Origin: Phytophthora sp. 'mugwort' | Lineage: Eukaryota > Oomycota > Peronosporomycetes > Peronosporales > Peronosporaceae | DNA: 64,000 nucleotides | Assembly (NCBI GenBank): GCA_033558025.1 | Contig: JAUCEF010000012.1 | Location: 2,604,001 to 2,668,000 of the forward strand | Direction of reading: 5' to 3' | Shown here: positions 11,006 to 22,949 of the stretch, in pieces | Numbering within the stretch: position 1 is the stretch's first letter | How the letters are laid out: each line of letters starts with the position of its first letter | Notes under the pieces: model-generated | The model's input: the letters and a program-made list of their open reading frames with translations, nothing else | What the model was told of the DNA's origin: nothing | The model's database searches: none | Program-made: the position numbers and the translations under genes

Positions 11006-12100
11006 TCAGGAGTTCATTTGACTTAGTCCTAGTTCGCTTGCCCCGTCAACTTCAAAAAAAATCAAGTAATACGCGTAGTTTGGACTGGTCGTGAATGCAG
11101 CGCTATCCAGATTCAGCATTTCCTCGACATACTTATTAGGTCTACCCGCGGAGGCCCAAATTTCCACTTGTGTGTCCATTTCCGACTTGGAACCTCCGAA
11201 CTCAAGCTTGACCGCCTTGCCACTGTTCTTTTGCTGGAAGATTTTATCGTCGACCATTGTTGCGTAACGCACATATATCTTATAGAGATAATTTCTCTTG
11301 AGTTCAGCTGCAGGGGGGGGGATGTCACTCATCTTGTAGTAGTTCCAGATGCGTTCCGTCGGCACTCCGCTCTCCAACTACTTCTCCAGTTTGCGTTCTT
11401 CCACGCCATACAAAAACTTTATGTAGTATCGGTAATTTGCACTGTTTTTGAAGGATTTGATGCCTCTGCGATCCAGGTCCAGCATCCAATTGACGTAGTA
11501 CTGAGGTCTGTCTAACGAAAGCCACATTTCCACTTTAGCGTTCATCTCTGCTGGAGTGCCGCCAGAGTCGACCTTGTAGTCCTGGTCGATGCTTTTCAGC
11601 TTGAACATCTGTTCATCGTGCATTGTTGCATAGTGTAGGTACGTCTTGAAGCCTTCGTTGTCTTTAAGTTCGCCTGTAGGAATATCGTCCAAACCGTATT
11701 TCATCCATACATCCCGCGTGGGGATTCCTTTGGCCAGCCATTCCTCCAGTTCACGCCCTTCGAGGGTGTACAAGTAATGTTCGTAGTACACGTAGTTTGG
11801 GGAAGACTTGAGAGCAGCTACCGGTAGGTTGTCAAGTTTCAACACTTTCCTGACGTAGTCGTCCGTTTTTCCAGTATCGATCCAATGGTTCGATCTGAAC
11901 CATTTTGTGAGCTCAGTGAGCGTTCGATCCTCATCGTAGGCAGACTTGGCGACTCGTAGTGATCTTACCACGGCGTTTTGCTTGCTTGCAAGGATCCGTT
12001 GCCTAGCTTCGAGAGAATCATCCGACGAAATCTTGGAGGGATTAGCTTTCGTGGCGAGAGTAAGGAAGGCGAACACGGTCATTACTTGGCTCAAGCGCAT
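11006..12100 (-). pseudogene. RXLR effector gene with LWY-type repeats, interrupted by TAG
   Basis: Phytophthora effectors of this class are secreted and delivered into plant cells. From ATG 12100 the product has a signal peptide of about 19 residues (MRLSQVMTVFAFLTLATKA), RSLR at residues 46-49 as the RXLR motif, and a weak acidic YDEDR stretch in place of dEER. Two related units follow, each with an ELEEWL/KLEK and VW or IW helix pattern, a TYLHYATMHD or VRYATMVDD segment and a W-containing MWLSLDRP or IWASAGRP segment, as expected for LWY repeats. A TAG at 11378-11380 interrupts the second unit; the frame is open on both sides, to 11006. At the matching place in the first unit there is Trp. 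A truncated first-unit effector could still be made. Confidence 0.75.
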
Positions 12101-12300
12101 CGCTGACAGCAGAAAGAGCGTTGGTGCGTGAGATCTCTTGAGCGAATAACAAAGTGGTAGTGTAGAGCCCCATTCAAGGCTGCCGGAGCAAGAGAACACT
12201 AGAGGCTTTGAAACCTTAATTAAGGATACGATTTGAAGTTTGCGACACCTGCTTCAGTTAAGAATTGCACGCCCGGATGGTCCTGAGGAGTCTGGGTCAC

Positions 12301-12550
12301 TAGTAGACACCGTTTCGTACACCGATAGACACCAGCAGATCGGCCGTAGACACGAAAGGACAACACTGTACACGAAGCGGTCAGATAGGACATCAGTTAT
12401 GCAGATTACTGGCGTGTGGTAGACACCCCTATAGACACACCATTTGTGTCTCAGATGACGCACGCGCGTCATACAAAGATGGTTTCACGCTCCAGTCATT
12501 CAGACACCAGATCACTAGACAACACACAGGATACGCCAATTAGTAGACAC
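12301..12550. repeat. Cluster of TAGACAC motifs
   Basis: TAGACAC occurs at 12304, 12326, 12347, 12420, 12432 and 12544, and the outermost two are both within TAGTAGACACCG, 240 bp apart. A related CAGACACC lies near 12509. The cluster sits just upstream of the MULE remnant and could be a block of subterminal transposase-binding sites, but I see no matching block downstream. Confidence 0.5.
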
Positions 12551-12639
12551 CGAAAAAACGATAGCCTCTTCACCGCCCACCATGCCTCCATCCCAAACCT
12601 AGTCAATGCAGGGGAGTTCAGAACTGAAGACGACAACGT

Positions 12640-14498
12640 GAACTATCGCTGGGATGCCTTCTGCTGCTCAGTTGTGCGCGGCGTAAGACTGTTCGTTTGC
12701 AGCATTTGTCCTGGGGACCATGAGATGATAGCGCCATCTCCACTGCAAGAGTGAGACCTGTGAAAATTCAGGGGCTCCATGAAATGCCCAGCTCGCTGGA
12801 AAGTTCGGCGCTGTACAACCTCATCGGCTTGGTCGTTTTTAGCAATGATGCCACCCACCTTCGGGGCGACGTCAAGTGTGCTGTGCCTCCACGGCCTAAA
12901 GTGACGGCGGAAGAAGGGGTTTATTTGCCGGATGGACGAAAACACGGTGGCACTGCGTCTGATTTGGAGCAACCTTTTACGATCAACCCGAAGTTCCGAA
13001 ACCGGTGATGGGCTACCCTTAGTACGCTCAAGTTCACCGTAGTGTTTAGTCGTTGGTTGCACGGGACTAAGAATTCTGTTTTACGTGTTCGAGAACTTGT
13101 GCGGCAGAGGGCATTTTGTGGAAGACATTGATGCCGACGCCGCTTTTGTTTTCGGCAACTGAGAAGATGATGATGGATTCCCCTTTTTTGGCAATGGAGA
13201 GAACGAGCAACCACTGATTTTGGGAATAACAACGATAAATCTTTTCCGTCGCATTTTGGAGCTTCAAGAGCAGGAGCCATTTCTGCTCTTTCATATGGAT
13301 GCCACATTTCAAGCTCAGCGACCCGAGTTACCCTGTAATTACCTGCGGGTTTACGGACAAGCGGCGGGTCTATCAGCTTGCCGGTATGTTCATTGTAAGT
13401 CAGCGGACTGAGAACGAATACTACCAAGCAATTCAAACTTTGGCTAAGGTATTTCAAAAGCTCATGAAATCACCAATCAGAATCGACGCAGTGATGGGCG
13501 ACGCGGAGGCGGCCCAGCTCAATGCGCTTGGCAAGATTGTGGTATTTGAGAATTGCACGTATTTGATGTGTTTCTTTCATGTGCTATACAATGTTAGGAA
13601 AAGGATCCGACACTTGCCAGATTCAGTCTGTGCAATGGTTTACCGAGGAATCCTGGACATGCACCCTACGCTCTAAGCAAAAACGATTTGGTTTCGATAT
13701 GGAAAGACGTGGTGCTGGAGTGGCGCAACGAAACTCGGTTGTGGAGCTTTGCCGGAAAAAAATACTTTAATACACAGTGGTTGTGTAGCCGATTTTGGCG
13801 CTGGCAGATTTACCATTCTCCTGGGGGGTTCGCAACGACTAATAACCCGTGCGAGGTGTTTAACGTAAGTATCAAGCGTTATACATTGCGCAAGGCCGTA
13901 GATACAAGGCGTGTGATTTTGAAGGCTGCTCACAATTGCTGAAGACTCCTCAGTTACTATACCCCCTATAATTCCCTCTGCGCGTCCCCTCCCGGCACAA
14001 GAAGCGAAGAAACTTGCCAAAATGCTGGTAAAAACAGAGCGCGTAGCCGTCTTTCCGACAGGTGAAGCGTCCCTCGTGCGGGTTTGTTATCTTAGCGACC
14101 GAAACCACGACAACGAAGATATTCACATCCTTTCCGGTATTGATGATTCACGGGTCGTTCCAACGGTGCATGCAGGTGGAGTAATTACTTCGCCTGAGAG
14201 CTTGACGGACGATGAGAGAACTGCCTCTTCTTTCTACCGGTCAGCGATTAAATGGTCAGTCCGAAGTGCACACCATGTCGGCATACCCAGGGAAGGATGG
14301 CCAGTTCGCACTAACACATTTCTGTGGGAATGTGCCTACTTTCACAAATTTCTCGCGTGTGCACATGTAAATATGTGGACGGATGGCTTTGGACTTAGTG
14401 TGCCTGGCGTTGGTGGCCTGCACATGAAGTTCAAGGACCGCCGGATTCGCGAATCTCGACCGGTCGGTCCTCAAAGTGCTGCTCGCTTGGTATTATAA
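12640..14498 (+). pseudogene. MULE (Mutator-like) transposase remnant with SWIM zinc finger
   Basis: The MULE transposase is a DDE enzyme. The central part reads LFHMDATFK (first Asp, GAT 13298-13300), GFTDKRRVYQLAGMFIVSQR, VMGDAEAAQ (second Asp, GAC 13500-13502), CFFHVLYNVRKRIRHLP, and later TTNNPCEVFN (Glu, GAG 13853-13855), the usual MULE arrangement. The C-terminal frame (14022-14498) ends in a SWIM-like finger, WECAYFHKFLACAHVNM. Frames change near 13265, 13310 and 13675, and a stop at 13940 separates the SWIM part. The N-terminal 600 bp are in several frames and poorly readable. I did not find clear terminal inverted repeats. Confidence 0.75.
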
Positions 14499-14499
14499 A

Positions 14500-15790
14500 C
14501 TGCGCCCAAAACCCGACTAATGGGCCAAGATGGCGATCTACGCTCGTTTGATTCCGGCAATATTTATCGGAGCCGTTTGAACTAGCGAGCTCGGCAGTGC
14601 AGGCTTATCTTCACGATTTTTTGTTTGAAAACATTGTGACAGATCTCCGGTCGGTACGATGGAGCTTCAGCACGTTCGTGACGGTGGTTTAGCGGCCGCC
14701 TTTCCCTGTATTGCATCGCCGAATGGGGACAACCAACAGTTCACTGAGATGCCAGCGCAAAGTCCACTTGCCAGCAGTGCTAGGTTCGACATAGCATCGT
14801 TGCTGTCCCCCGGGACGGATACTTCAATGCATCCAGGTTGTTTCAACCCCCAGCGCCCGACAATTACCCAGAGCCTGAGGAACAACTCATTATTCACCGG
14901 CAGGTTGGCCGCCTGCCCCTTGCTACTTCAGCCCTAGACATCCAGTATTTACTTGATTAGCATGTAAGAATGAGAGTAGAAATTCCTTACCAAATTGGCA
15001 ATGTTTCCTTCAGCTTCAGCGCTGTGATACATCAATGCAAACAGACGCATTTTCAAGAGCTTGTAAATGAAACACGAGCACATTGCGTCGACACTGCTTC
15101 ACTTTATGTGTTTGTAGACAGATCGGAACAGCACCGTATGCTCCATTCGAAAATTAATCGTTTAATACGTGTGCCAAATGGATCAGCTTGTAGCAAAAAA
15201 GCCTCGAAGATATTATCCCATGAAGCATCAGCGGGGGTTCATTGGACTGGATCACTCCGATACTATTGCTGATGTGGTGGACCTGCCTCGGGTCTTTATT
15301 TTGTGTAGTTAGAAACGTCACTACGCTACTCCCAATAAAGATCCGTGGCGAAACCTACGCCTTGAATCTATTCACTGCCGCGCTTCCAAGTCCCTATATC
15401 TTTTGGAAGGTGCCTCAGTCTCCTTCGTGGTGTGATTCCACGGCTCCGCAAATTATGCATAGCTCAACGACAGTCCTAATACCAGGAACAGCACCAGCAG
15501 GCGATAGCGCATACTTACGAAATCAAGTTCAGTTTCTCTGGCCTGCATTGAACCCCGGTGCATTATGTCTATTCCCATAACCGCTATGGCTTTCTGCTGC
15601 GCAGCGTCACCTTCGGCATCCTGGAGACAGTCAAATAATACTGTGTCATATCAATCGCATCTGGCCGCAGCTCCGACCACGATTCCCTTCAACTGACTCT
15701 AGCACACGTGCTCTTGTGAGGTAATTGTCGTTCTGTTTTGACTTCGCGTGGAGAATGCAACAGCCGAAGCAGAGAGTCTCTCAGCCACAT
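14500..15790. other. Non-coding stretch with short unrecognised frames
   Basis: Frames of 92, 100 and 112 codons (14659-14937, 14970-15272, 15242-15580) start with ATG but show no motif and overlap one another. They may be decayed transposon sequence. Nothing else is visible. Confidence 0.5.
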
Positions 15791-15799
15791 TAACGCGCG

Positions 15800-15930
15800 G
15801 ATTCACATTAACCCGTGCGTGAGTTAATACGAATCCAAGACAGATTCATATTAACTCGTGGAGTCACGTTAACCCGTGCGCGAGTTAATACGAATCCAAG
15901 ACAGATTTATATAACTCGTGGATTCACATT
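15800..15930 (+). repeat. Tandem repeat, about 61-bp unit, two copies plus a partial
   Basis: Units 15800-15860 and 15861-15920 differ at only a few positions, and 15921-15930 starts a third. Each unit has CGCGAGTTAATACGAATCC-type sequence in the middle and ends with AACTCGTG. The alternation of TTAACCCG and CGAGTTAA makes each unit partly palindromic. Confidence 0.85.
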
Positions 15931-16056
15931 TCTATTTCTGAGGCTGAGAATATCTAATACGGTTGCGGTTGGCTTGGAGCGCTCTCCCTTGCGCTCGAAT
16001 TTCGTTTTTGCGGGGCGGGGACAATGGCGAAGCGCGTCTGCGTTCAATGAACAGAG

Positions 16057-17365
16057 ATGGAGAAAATTGCCTTGCTGAAGCAGTGGAAGGACCAACCAGA
16101 CTGGACGCTACCCGATGCGGTGCGTGAGTTGGGGGTGAAGGCGTCGACGCTACAAGACTGGAGGAAGCTTTACTGGGATCGCTTGGATATGCTCGGTGGC
16201 TCTGAGCGCTGGCGGGGGAAGGGTAGAGGCACAGGACCCAAGCGCAAGATGAAGTCTTACGAATGGAGAGTGATTGAATAATTCGACAGCCTACGTGAGG
16301 GAGGTAGCTGTACATTTCACGATATGCTATTATATTGTCAGAACCTTCATGAAATTGTGCAGGAACACCCGATCATCAAAAGCCAGAAGTCGTGGGTAAA
16401 TCGGTTTATCAGTCGGTATTCTGTAGCGCACACACGCTCCACTACTGCATGTGGTGATTCAAGTGGTGCTGGTCGTGGTGCAAGTAGTGATCGATGAGAC
16501 TAGCAATGACGCCAATGAAACTGAACATGATTCCTATGATATTGGTCCTCAGAGAGATGCATGCATATCCAGTGCTGATGTGTGCCCTGGTAGTCATAAT
16601 GATGAACGAAGTGGCAATGCAAGCACGGTTAATTGTTGAAATCAGTGACTCCGAGGCATCATCTGCCGAAAGCAGTGATGAAAGTGACTCTGGAGACAGC
16701 TTGTTCGAGGATGATGTAATGGTTGACCCCTCGACCCGCACACCAGCGAGAGGCGGTCTTAGAAAGCGGCGCCTAAAAGAATGACGCGGTAGTCACGTGG
16801 TCGAATGACGAGAAGTACATTTGTGTCTTTCCTCGTGATCTGGACAGTCTGTTGCCGAAATAAATTGCTCACAGTGACAGCTATGGAGTACTTTATCTAT
16901 CGCTACATGAAGTATACACCTGGTCTCCCTGGCATCTGCGAAACGGACCTCTTCCGCTCAATTACACTTCGATAAGATATAAGAAGCCTGCAATGTCCGG
17001 AGAGTTCAAGTGGTCTCGCTATTCGTTCGTCGTCATAGTTATCTACATGGCAAAGCATTTCAGCCTCCTCGTAGTTGACAATCATATGGAGGATGTGCCT
17101 ACCGGCCTGCACCACATCAACCGTATGAGAGGCACTCACGATTAGTCGATAATATTCGAGAAGGTCAAGTGTTTTTTTACTTCAAGAGCGCAAAAAGGAT
17201 GCAGAGATTTTGGATACGTGCACGTGGGGCTACAGCACACAGGAACAAAACCACATCAGCGAAATGGTGCTGACTGTGGTTTGTTTGTGCTGCATTACTT
17301 GCAGAAACGGCGTAGTGGAATTATCAAACTGAAGGCAAGCTCGAGACGGAGTCAATAGCTGCTCC
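16057..17365 (+). pseudogene. Transposon gene: N-terminal helix-turn-helix and C-terminal Ulp1-like (C48) protease
   Basis: The first frame (ATG 16057, stop 16279-16281) reads ALLKQWKDQPDWTLPDAVRE and ASTLQDWRKLYW, a psq/CENP-B style DNA-binding helix-turn-helix. After the stop, homologous reading continues with SQKSWVNRFISRY. An acidic Ser/Asp/Glu linker (about 16500-16780) precedes a cysteine-protease domain: YMKYTPGLPGICETDLF, then KHFSLLVVDN (catalytic His and Asp region), then Gln and Cys in HQRNGADCGLFVLHYLQ near 17250-17310. This His-Asp-Gln-Cys order is that of Ulp1/SENP proteases, which are often carried by eukaryotic transposons. Several frameshifts make it a pseudogene. The transposon superfamily is not clear. 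Confidence 0.6.
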
Positions 17366-17559
17366 GTAGTACTTGACACGATGTGTGAGAGGGGGCTACA
17401 ACACCGAGTCAGCAGACAAGGGTCGCAGACGGCTACGCCAGGAACTTCTCGATGCTGCAGATCATAATTGGAGAATGTACGCTTTCGTACGCGTCGAAAA
17501 TGAAAAGCTTGTGTTTACCTTATCCGTTGTTCTCATTGCCTACAGCTCAAGGGAGGTCG

Positions 17560-18250
17560 GGTGTGCATGTCATCTCGCTGCGCTTCTTCATCTCAGCCTC
17601 CTCGACGACCTCCGAAGTCTCCATCAAATACGTCCTTGCGGTCGAGATCTCCTTGATGGTGCCCACGTCACCTCGGACGTCTCCGTCGATTACATCGCTT
17701 TGGGCGTCACCTCGTCGGGATTCTCCGTGGTCACTTCAGCTGTTTCCTCGGGCTTGACGTCGATCGTCTCAACCGTCTCGATGGTCCCTCCGGTCTTCTC
17801 CGTGGGTATCCTCGGTCATGTTCGCACTTGAACCGCGCGCTGGCTTGGAGTGCTTCTTCATCTTGGGCTTCTTCACCTCTGCCTCTTCTACGGCCTTCAC
17901 GCATTCTACTCGTGCACGATGAGCACTCCTAAGCACCTCGTTCAGGAAGAAGCACAGCCTTGGCCACCATTGCGTCGACGACGTCGCCGCCTTCATCCGC
18001 CACCTCACACCCGACAAGGTGGCCCTGCTTCCAGCGACGCGCCCTTGAGCCACCGCGTCCTCCTGTCGCTCGAGCGCTCGTCGGTACACAACATGACGGC
18101 CACGTGCCAGAACTGGACCAGGGTCTATGCTCGTCTTGTACAACACACTCAGACCTTAAAGTGCACCAGCGCGTCCGTCGGCGTCTTCTCCATCAAGGTT
18201 CGCCCTCGTTTTTGCATCGTCCCTTCTGCAGCCGTGGTGGTGGGAAATCC
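17560..18250 (-). pseudogene. Degenerate protein-like region, unrecognised
   Basis: On the minus strand three frames alternate: one gives MEKTPTDALVHFKV, another ALERQEDAVAQGRVAGSRAT and then a Lys-rich stretch (VKKPKMKKHSKPARGSS), and a third gives an acidic tail with VETIDVKPEETAEVTTENPD. The acidic tail looks like real coding sequence. This could be a broken host gene. I do not recognise it. Confidence 0.3.
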
Positions 18251-18269
18251 GCAGTGGCTTTGTTGACAG

Positions 18270-19390
18270 CAAAGCTGGGATGTCTATTGATGCCATCCTG
18301 TCTATTGATGTCCAAAACGGTGTCTATCGCTGGCCTTTACTTGGTCCTGAGCTGCAAGTTTGCTGGAAAGACCCAGCATTTCGTTGTGAACATCAAACCA
18401 CGACATTTACAATACATCGTATGCAGAAGACCTGTTCAGACTTTAAACGATGCGTTAGTGCCATATGCATATATATATGTATATGTATCGAAAAACATCC
18501 TTGTATTCTCTCTAAACAAATATTGGCACATTATTATTTTGAAAAACACCTAAAACGAAGAAATCATCACATTAAACGATATAGGCGGTTTTCCCGGAAG
18601 TGGCTCCGTACAGAGGGGAGGCGAGTGGTTGCACGTACATGTAGCCGTAGCAAAACTCGTGCGGGTTTTGCGAAGGCGGCGACAGCGCACCGCATTCCAG
18701 CGAGCAGAACGCTGTAACGGGTCGACCTAGATATTTTCCTCGCAGGAGCGCATCGAAGCAAACCTCCAACGATGACATCCGTTTTGCAACTCTAATGATA
18801 ATGATGTAAACATGCTGGTTCTATTTAAAAACTAAAGGTTGTCCTTTCTTTCAAACTGTGTACATAGCATCTGCCCGGTTTTGCCGCTACAGATCGGGAT
18901 ATTGTCCTTCATATCCCAATTTTCAGTGACGAGCATTCCTACAAGGTGTACACGATAGGTGCAATTCTAGAAGATTTATTTTCTAGATGCTAAATTCGAG
19001 TTGCTAAATCTGTTGCGGCTGGAAAGTATGATGTAGGGGAGTGATGCCTGCCTGCTAGTGCTCGTTTACGTTTCTCTCTCGTTCTGCACGCTCTAGTACC
19101 TATGTGCACTGGTGTTGATAGCCCGAGATAAAAGTTCATGTTATTAAACCATACAATCCGTTGGTGAGAAAATGAAAGTACCCAAGAAGTTAATTATATC
19201 AACGTCTGGCAATATTTGTATATTAAAAAATAAATTTGACCAAAAATCACCAATCTATTAATACAGTAGTACTAATATGTAATGTCAAGTTACTGTACAT
19301 GAGCTCCAATGTCATATCAAACGCGGACGGGCGTTTAAGGAAAGAGGTGCGCAACGACTTTCTAAGAAATGCTATCAATTTCAAAAATAT
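18270..19390. other. AT-rich non-coding stretch
   Basis: Mostly AT-rich, with an ATATATATGTATATGTAT run near 18468-18486. Overlapping short frames at 18280-18778 show no motif. Confidence 0.5.
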
Positions 19391-19429
19391 CGGTTGAGAG
19401 TTTATAATAGCCGAGCGCTGCCCGCTTTG

Positions 19430-20335
19430 CCGGCGGTGCGTGTTTGTTGGGTCCCAACCCGCTCTGCTCGCTGTTCCAGCTCCTATCGCGTCCTACCCCG
19501 TTTTGCTCGCTACACTACTCTTATCTCGCTGTTTCAGCTCGCTTTACTACTCGCATCTTGGTTCTACCCCGTCCCGACGCTGTTCCAGCTCGCAGCATTA
19601 ATTCTACTTCGGTCGCAACCCGCTCGCTGCACTACTCCTATCGCGTCCCAACCCGTTTAGTCCGCTGTTCCAGCTACTCCTATCGGGTAATGTGTCCTCT
19701 TTCGCTACAGTCGGCAGCAATAAGAAGTTTCGACAAAATGAAGCGGCCTCGCTACGCTCGGCACAAAATGCAGTTCGTAAAGTACGTATTCATCTCAAAC
19801 ACACAAAAAAAAATCCAAATAGGAGGCCGACTTCGCTTCGCTTGGCAGCAAGAAGACAGTTTTAGCGAATGGGAGACCGCCTTCGCTGCGCTCGGCAGAA
19901 GTAATTCGACAAATGGCAGGACGAATAAACCGGACACAAGTGTGACTGACTGACGAACGGATGGACGGAAGTAAAAGTCTGTTTGATGGTTGAGCGTTGC
20001 CCGCTTTGCAGGCAGTAGTGAAAGTTTAAATAACGCCCATTTTGCTCGCCCCACTACTGAGAAAGGCTACCTACGCTTCACTCCGGTAGTGAGTGCATCC
20101 GCTCCGCTCGCAGAGGCTCGCTACGTTACTTGCCGTGTCACTTACTAAGTGAGCTACCTACGCCTCCGACTTCGGTAGGACGGGAGGGCCCTCCGGTACC
20201 TCTAGACACGAAGAAATTTAATGGCGGCGCCGCTTTCGCTTCGCTCGGCAGAAGTGTTTTGACCAATGACAGCACGAATAAACCGGACGCAAATGTGACT
20301 GACTAAAGGGCGGACGAAAAACTCTGTTTGATGGT
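19430..20335 (+). repeat. Degenerate repeat block with CGCTCGGCAG-type and GTTCCAGCTC-type units
   Basis: From 19440 to 19690 imperfect units of about 40 bp recur, with CGCTGTTCCAGCTC and CTATCGCGTCC. From 19740 to 20335 segments with CTTCGCTGCGCTCGGCAGAA recur. A segment at about 19870-19990 is repeated at 20228-20335 (GACGAATAAACCGGACACAA and GTGTGACTGACTGA compared with a near copy). There is no coding content. Confidence 0.6.
20169..20254 (+). repeat. Dispersed repeat, copy 1
   Basis: Matches 52112-52180 in direct orientation: GGTAGGACGG or GGTAGGATGGACGG, then AATTTAATGGCGGCGC or AATTTAATGGTGGCGC, then TCGCTTCGCT. The copies are 32 kb apart. Confidence 0.6.
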
Positions 20336-20339
20336 GTTA

Positions 20340-21290
20340 AAAAGCCTACGTTCTACACGTGAAGGTACTCGCAAACGCATAGCATGTTCATATCCGGGTA
20401 GATGTACCAGTACGAACTAACTATAGAGTGGAACTAGTTCGCAATTGAAAGGACGGCAACGAGCTGTTCTTAACGTCCGATCTATCAGATTTATTACGAG
20501 GCTGCTCAGTCTCTATACAATATGTATTATAAAATGAAGTTAAGCAAAAACAGGTCGTTTTATGTGATGTACGTTTGTATGGTTTTGCAGCCGCTTACGG
20601 TACAGGTTTGCACGCACTTTGTAAGCGTGGGCATAACCGCAACTCATGGGCTATGCCATATTCTTCATGTTCTATAAACCCTCTGCTAATAAATAAGAAG
20701 CCCCGTGGATTATATTTCGATTAAATATTAGTAACACAGAAAATCTAATACAAAAAAATGCCAAGTCACATGTGTTAGGTATCAATATGTATTATGCCTT
20801 TCCGTTATCTTGTCTAATTTGAGCAGGAAAGTATGTTTTTCCTGCAAATGCATTTTTGTCATTATGTAATATGCATTTCCGCTATTTTGTCTAATCTGAA
20901 CAGAAAAGTATGTTTTCCTTCGAAGGCATTTTTATAATTCTGGCTTTTCCTCAATATTAAAACCGAGTTTTAAGCACAAAGGCCCAGTTTAGCATACAAG
21001 TCCTATCGACTGTTACGCAGTAAGGTAGAAGACACACGGCTGCAGATGAAACAACTGAAGCTACTTAGTCCGGATTACTTCACCACCGTACAGTCTCTTC
21101 GAGCTTGCTTCCCGCCAGCTATATAAAGACACAATGTTGCTAGACCTGGCTTCCTACTCTTGTCTTCTCTGCTTTTTTGGCCTTCGGCAACCTTCACTCA
21201 TGTCTGGGAGGGTGCGTTGTACGCACCAACTTATACCGGCCATCAAGATGCACGGCCAGCATCTTAACACGCCGCCCTCAGAGACAGCAA
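20340..21290. other. AT-rich non-coding stretch
   Basis: No gene is visible apart from the tandem repeat inside it. CTATATAAAG at about 21119 is TATA-like and may belong to the LTR of the neighbouring copia remnant. Confidence 0.4.
20786..20939 (+). repeat. Tandem repeat, 77-bp unit, two copies
   Basis: Units start at 20786 and 20863. Both contain TTTCCG, TTGTCTAAT, AAGTATGTTTT and GCATTTTT in the same order, with about 80% identity by eye. Confidence 0.75.
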
Positions 21291-21298
21291 ACTTGCTC

Positions 21299-21990
21299 TC
21301 TGAGCTACGAGTTTTTATCACTACTTGCTTGCTCCATCATCGTTTCGCGAAACTTCTGCCTCTGAATTTCCCAAGGAGTCCGCTGGACTTTCGGTCGCAT
21401 ACCGATCAGTTTCATCATCTCATCCAGATGCATGAATCCCATTGGCCCAGCCAAGAGATCTGCAAGGTTCTCGTCTCCGGTCACTTCCCACAGCTTGACA
21501 CCTTCCTGTCGCGCCATTTCACGATCGTATGTAGAGGCAAATCGATGTGTCGAGTTTTCTGCTATATATGGGGGGCTGCAAGTGAAATAGCAGCTTGATT
21601 GTTAACCCCGAGCTTGAATGTAATTCCGCGCTTGTCACTCAACTCTATCCGATTGTTCTTGATAGCTAGCCTTCTTGACGCGCTTCAAATAAGCTCCAGC
21701 GTATTCAGCTACTTCTATGCTGAGTGCCACAATACTTTGTCGTCTTGCAGCCTATGCTACTGGCCCGCCAGCAGTCATCATTACGTAGCCAGTTACGCTT
21801 CTCCTCATGTCTGAGCAATTTACCCAGTCAGCATCAACAAAACCCTGTCAATGTTTAGCAGATCGGTATTGCTCGCGTCTTCATTCTTGAATAACATACC
21901 GTTGTTCTGGTTGATGATATATACCTCAAAACACGTTTGAGAGCACCTGGATGCGCCACATTCGGATGCTCGCACACAAATTTTTTTTTT
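21299..21990 (-). pseudogene. Ty1/copia remnant: RNase H and C-terminal end of pol
   Basis: Minus-strand reading gives HPNVAHPGALKRVLRY near 21940, VNCSDMRRSVTGYVMM further on, and VKLWEVTGDENLADLLAGPM near the end (frame 21305-21517). These are the usual landmarks of copia reverse transcriptase end, RNase H DAD region and terminal ENLAD motif. Frames change several times. The 5' part is not present, so this is a truncated copy. Confidence 0.7.
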
Positions 21991-21999
21991 TTTTGTCAG

Positions 22000-22940
22000 A
22001 TGTGGTTACTTAGGCAAGATTCACAACAATAGCCGAGCTAGCCGGCCCTTCCGGGACAGTGGTGGCTCGGATCCGCCAAGATTAAGTGCCCCAAGCCAGT
22101 CAATACACAGATGTCAGCTGAGGTGACTGCCTCTGGCTTAGATATCCCGTGTCCTCCGCTAAAGAGCGGACGACGGCGCGTTAGCGCTTTGACGGGTCGT
22201 CTAGAGCAAAGGCTTCTCGGCTAGAAGTGTTACGGTACCCGGTATGTACGGTGTACCGGTCCGCCGAGTTTGGCAGGACTTGTTCCTTCGCGTTTGACGA
22301 GACACGCCCTTCCCCGGGCCGACCTAGTTCTCTTGGCGCTACCAACAACACCCTACAAGTTATGCCTCTCCGGTGTCAACGGTAACCATAATCCAGCTCG
22401 TGCAGGCACTTACCGGATAATGTACACTTGGCTTGGACTTGGAAATAGTTATTTATCTCCCGGGAGCTCCCAAGGGGCTCCTCCTATTGTTAACTATGTT
22501 CCTATACAAATATCAAGTAAAATGAAGTGCGCTCGGATCTCGACCGGCCCTTCGCAAAGATCTCGATGTAACCACCCGGACTCAGCGACAGGCTGTGTTC
22601 GTCCAGTCGAGTAGCCGAGTTGTCAGCTGACCTCGTACTCAGCGAGTCGTACCGTGGCTGCTTCCTTAAGTGCGATGTGGACCACTTCATCTGGCGTTCA
22701 CTACACCCGAACTACCCGGCCATACTACGAGCCGGGCTGGCAAGTGGCTTGGCCTAACTGGTGTGTCGCAACTGTCAAGATTACCACATTCACTCTCGAC
22801 TTTCCCGACGCTTGGCCTCCGGGCTCTTCCCACGACACGCCCTGCTTCGCTGACCTGACGCCTTCTCTCCGAACTGGCAAGCTTCCATTGGTTCACCTAC
22901 TCAGCCCGACTTCCTGCTGACTTGCTTCCGTGCGTATTGG
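22000..22940. other. Possible LTR or leader of the following gag-like region
   Basis: No convincing protein is seen. The sequence is rich in CCGAG and GACTC and contains short frames at 22270-22614 and 22654-22920 without motifs. Its position in front of gag-like frames suggests LTR or leader sequence, but I found no second copy in the window to prove it. Confidence 0.3.
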
Positions 22941-22949
22941 CAACCCAGA

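Noticed and set aside
15800..15930. Repeats as a CRISPR array
   Set aside because: Units are contiguous without unique spacers and the organism is a eukaryote.
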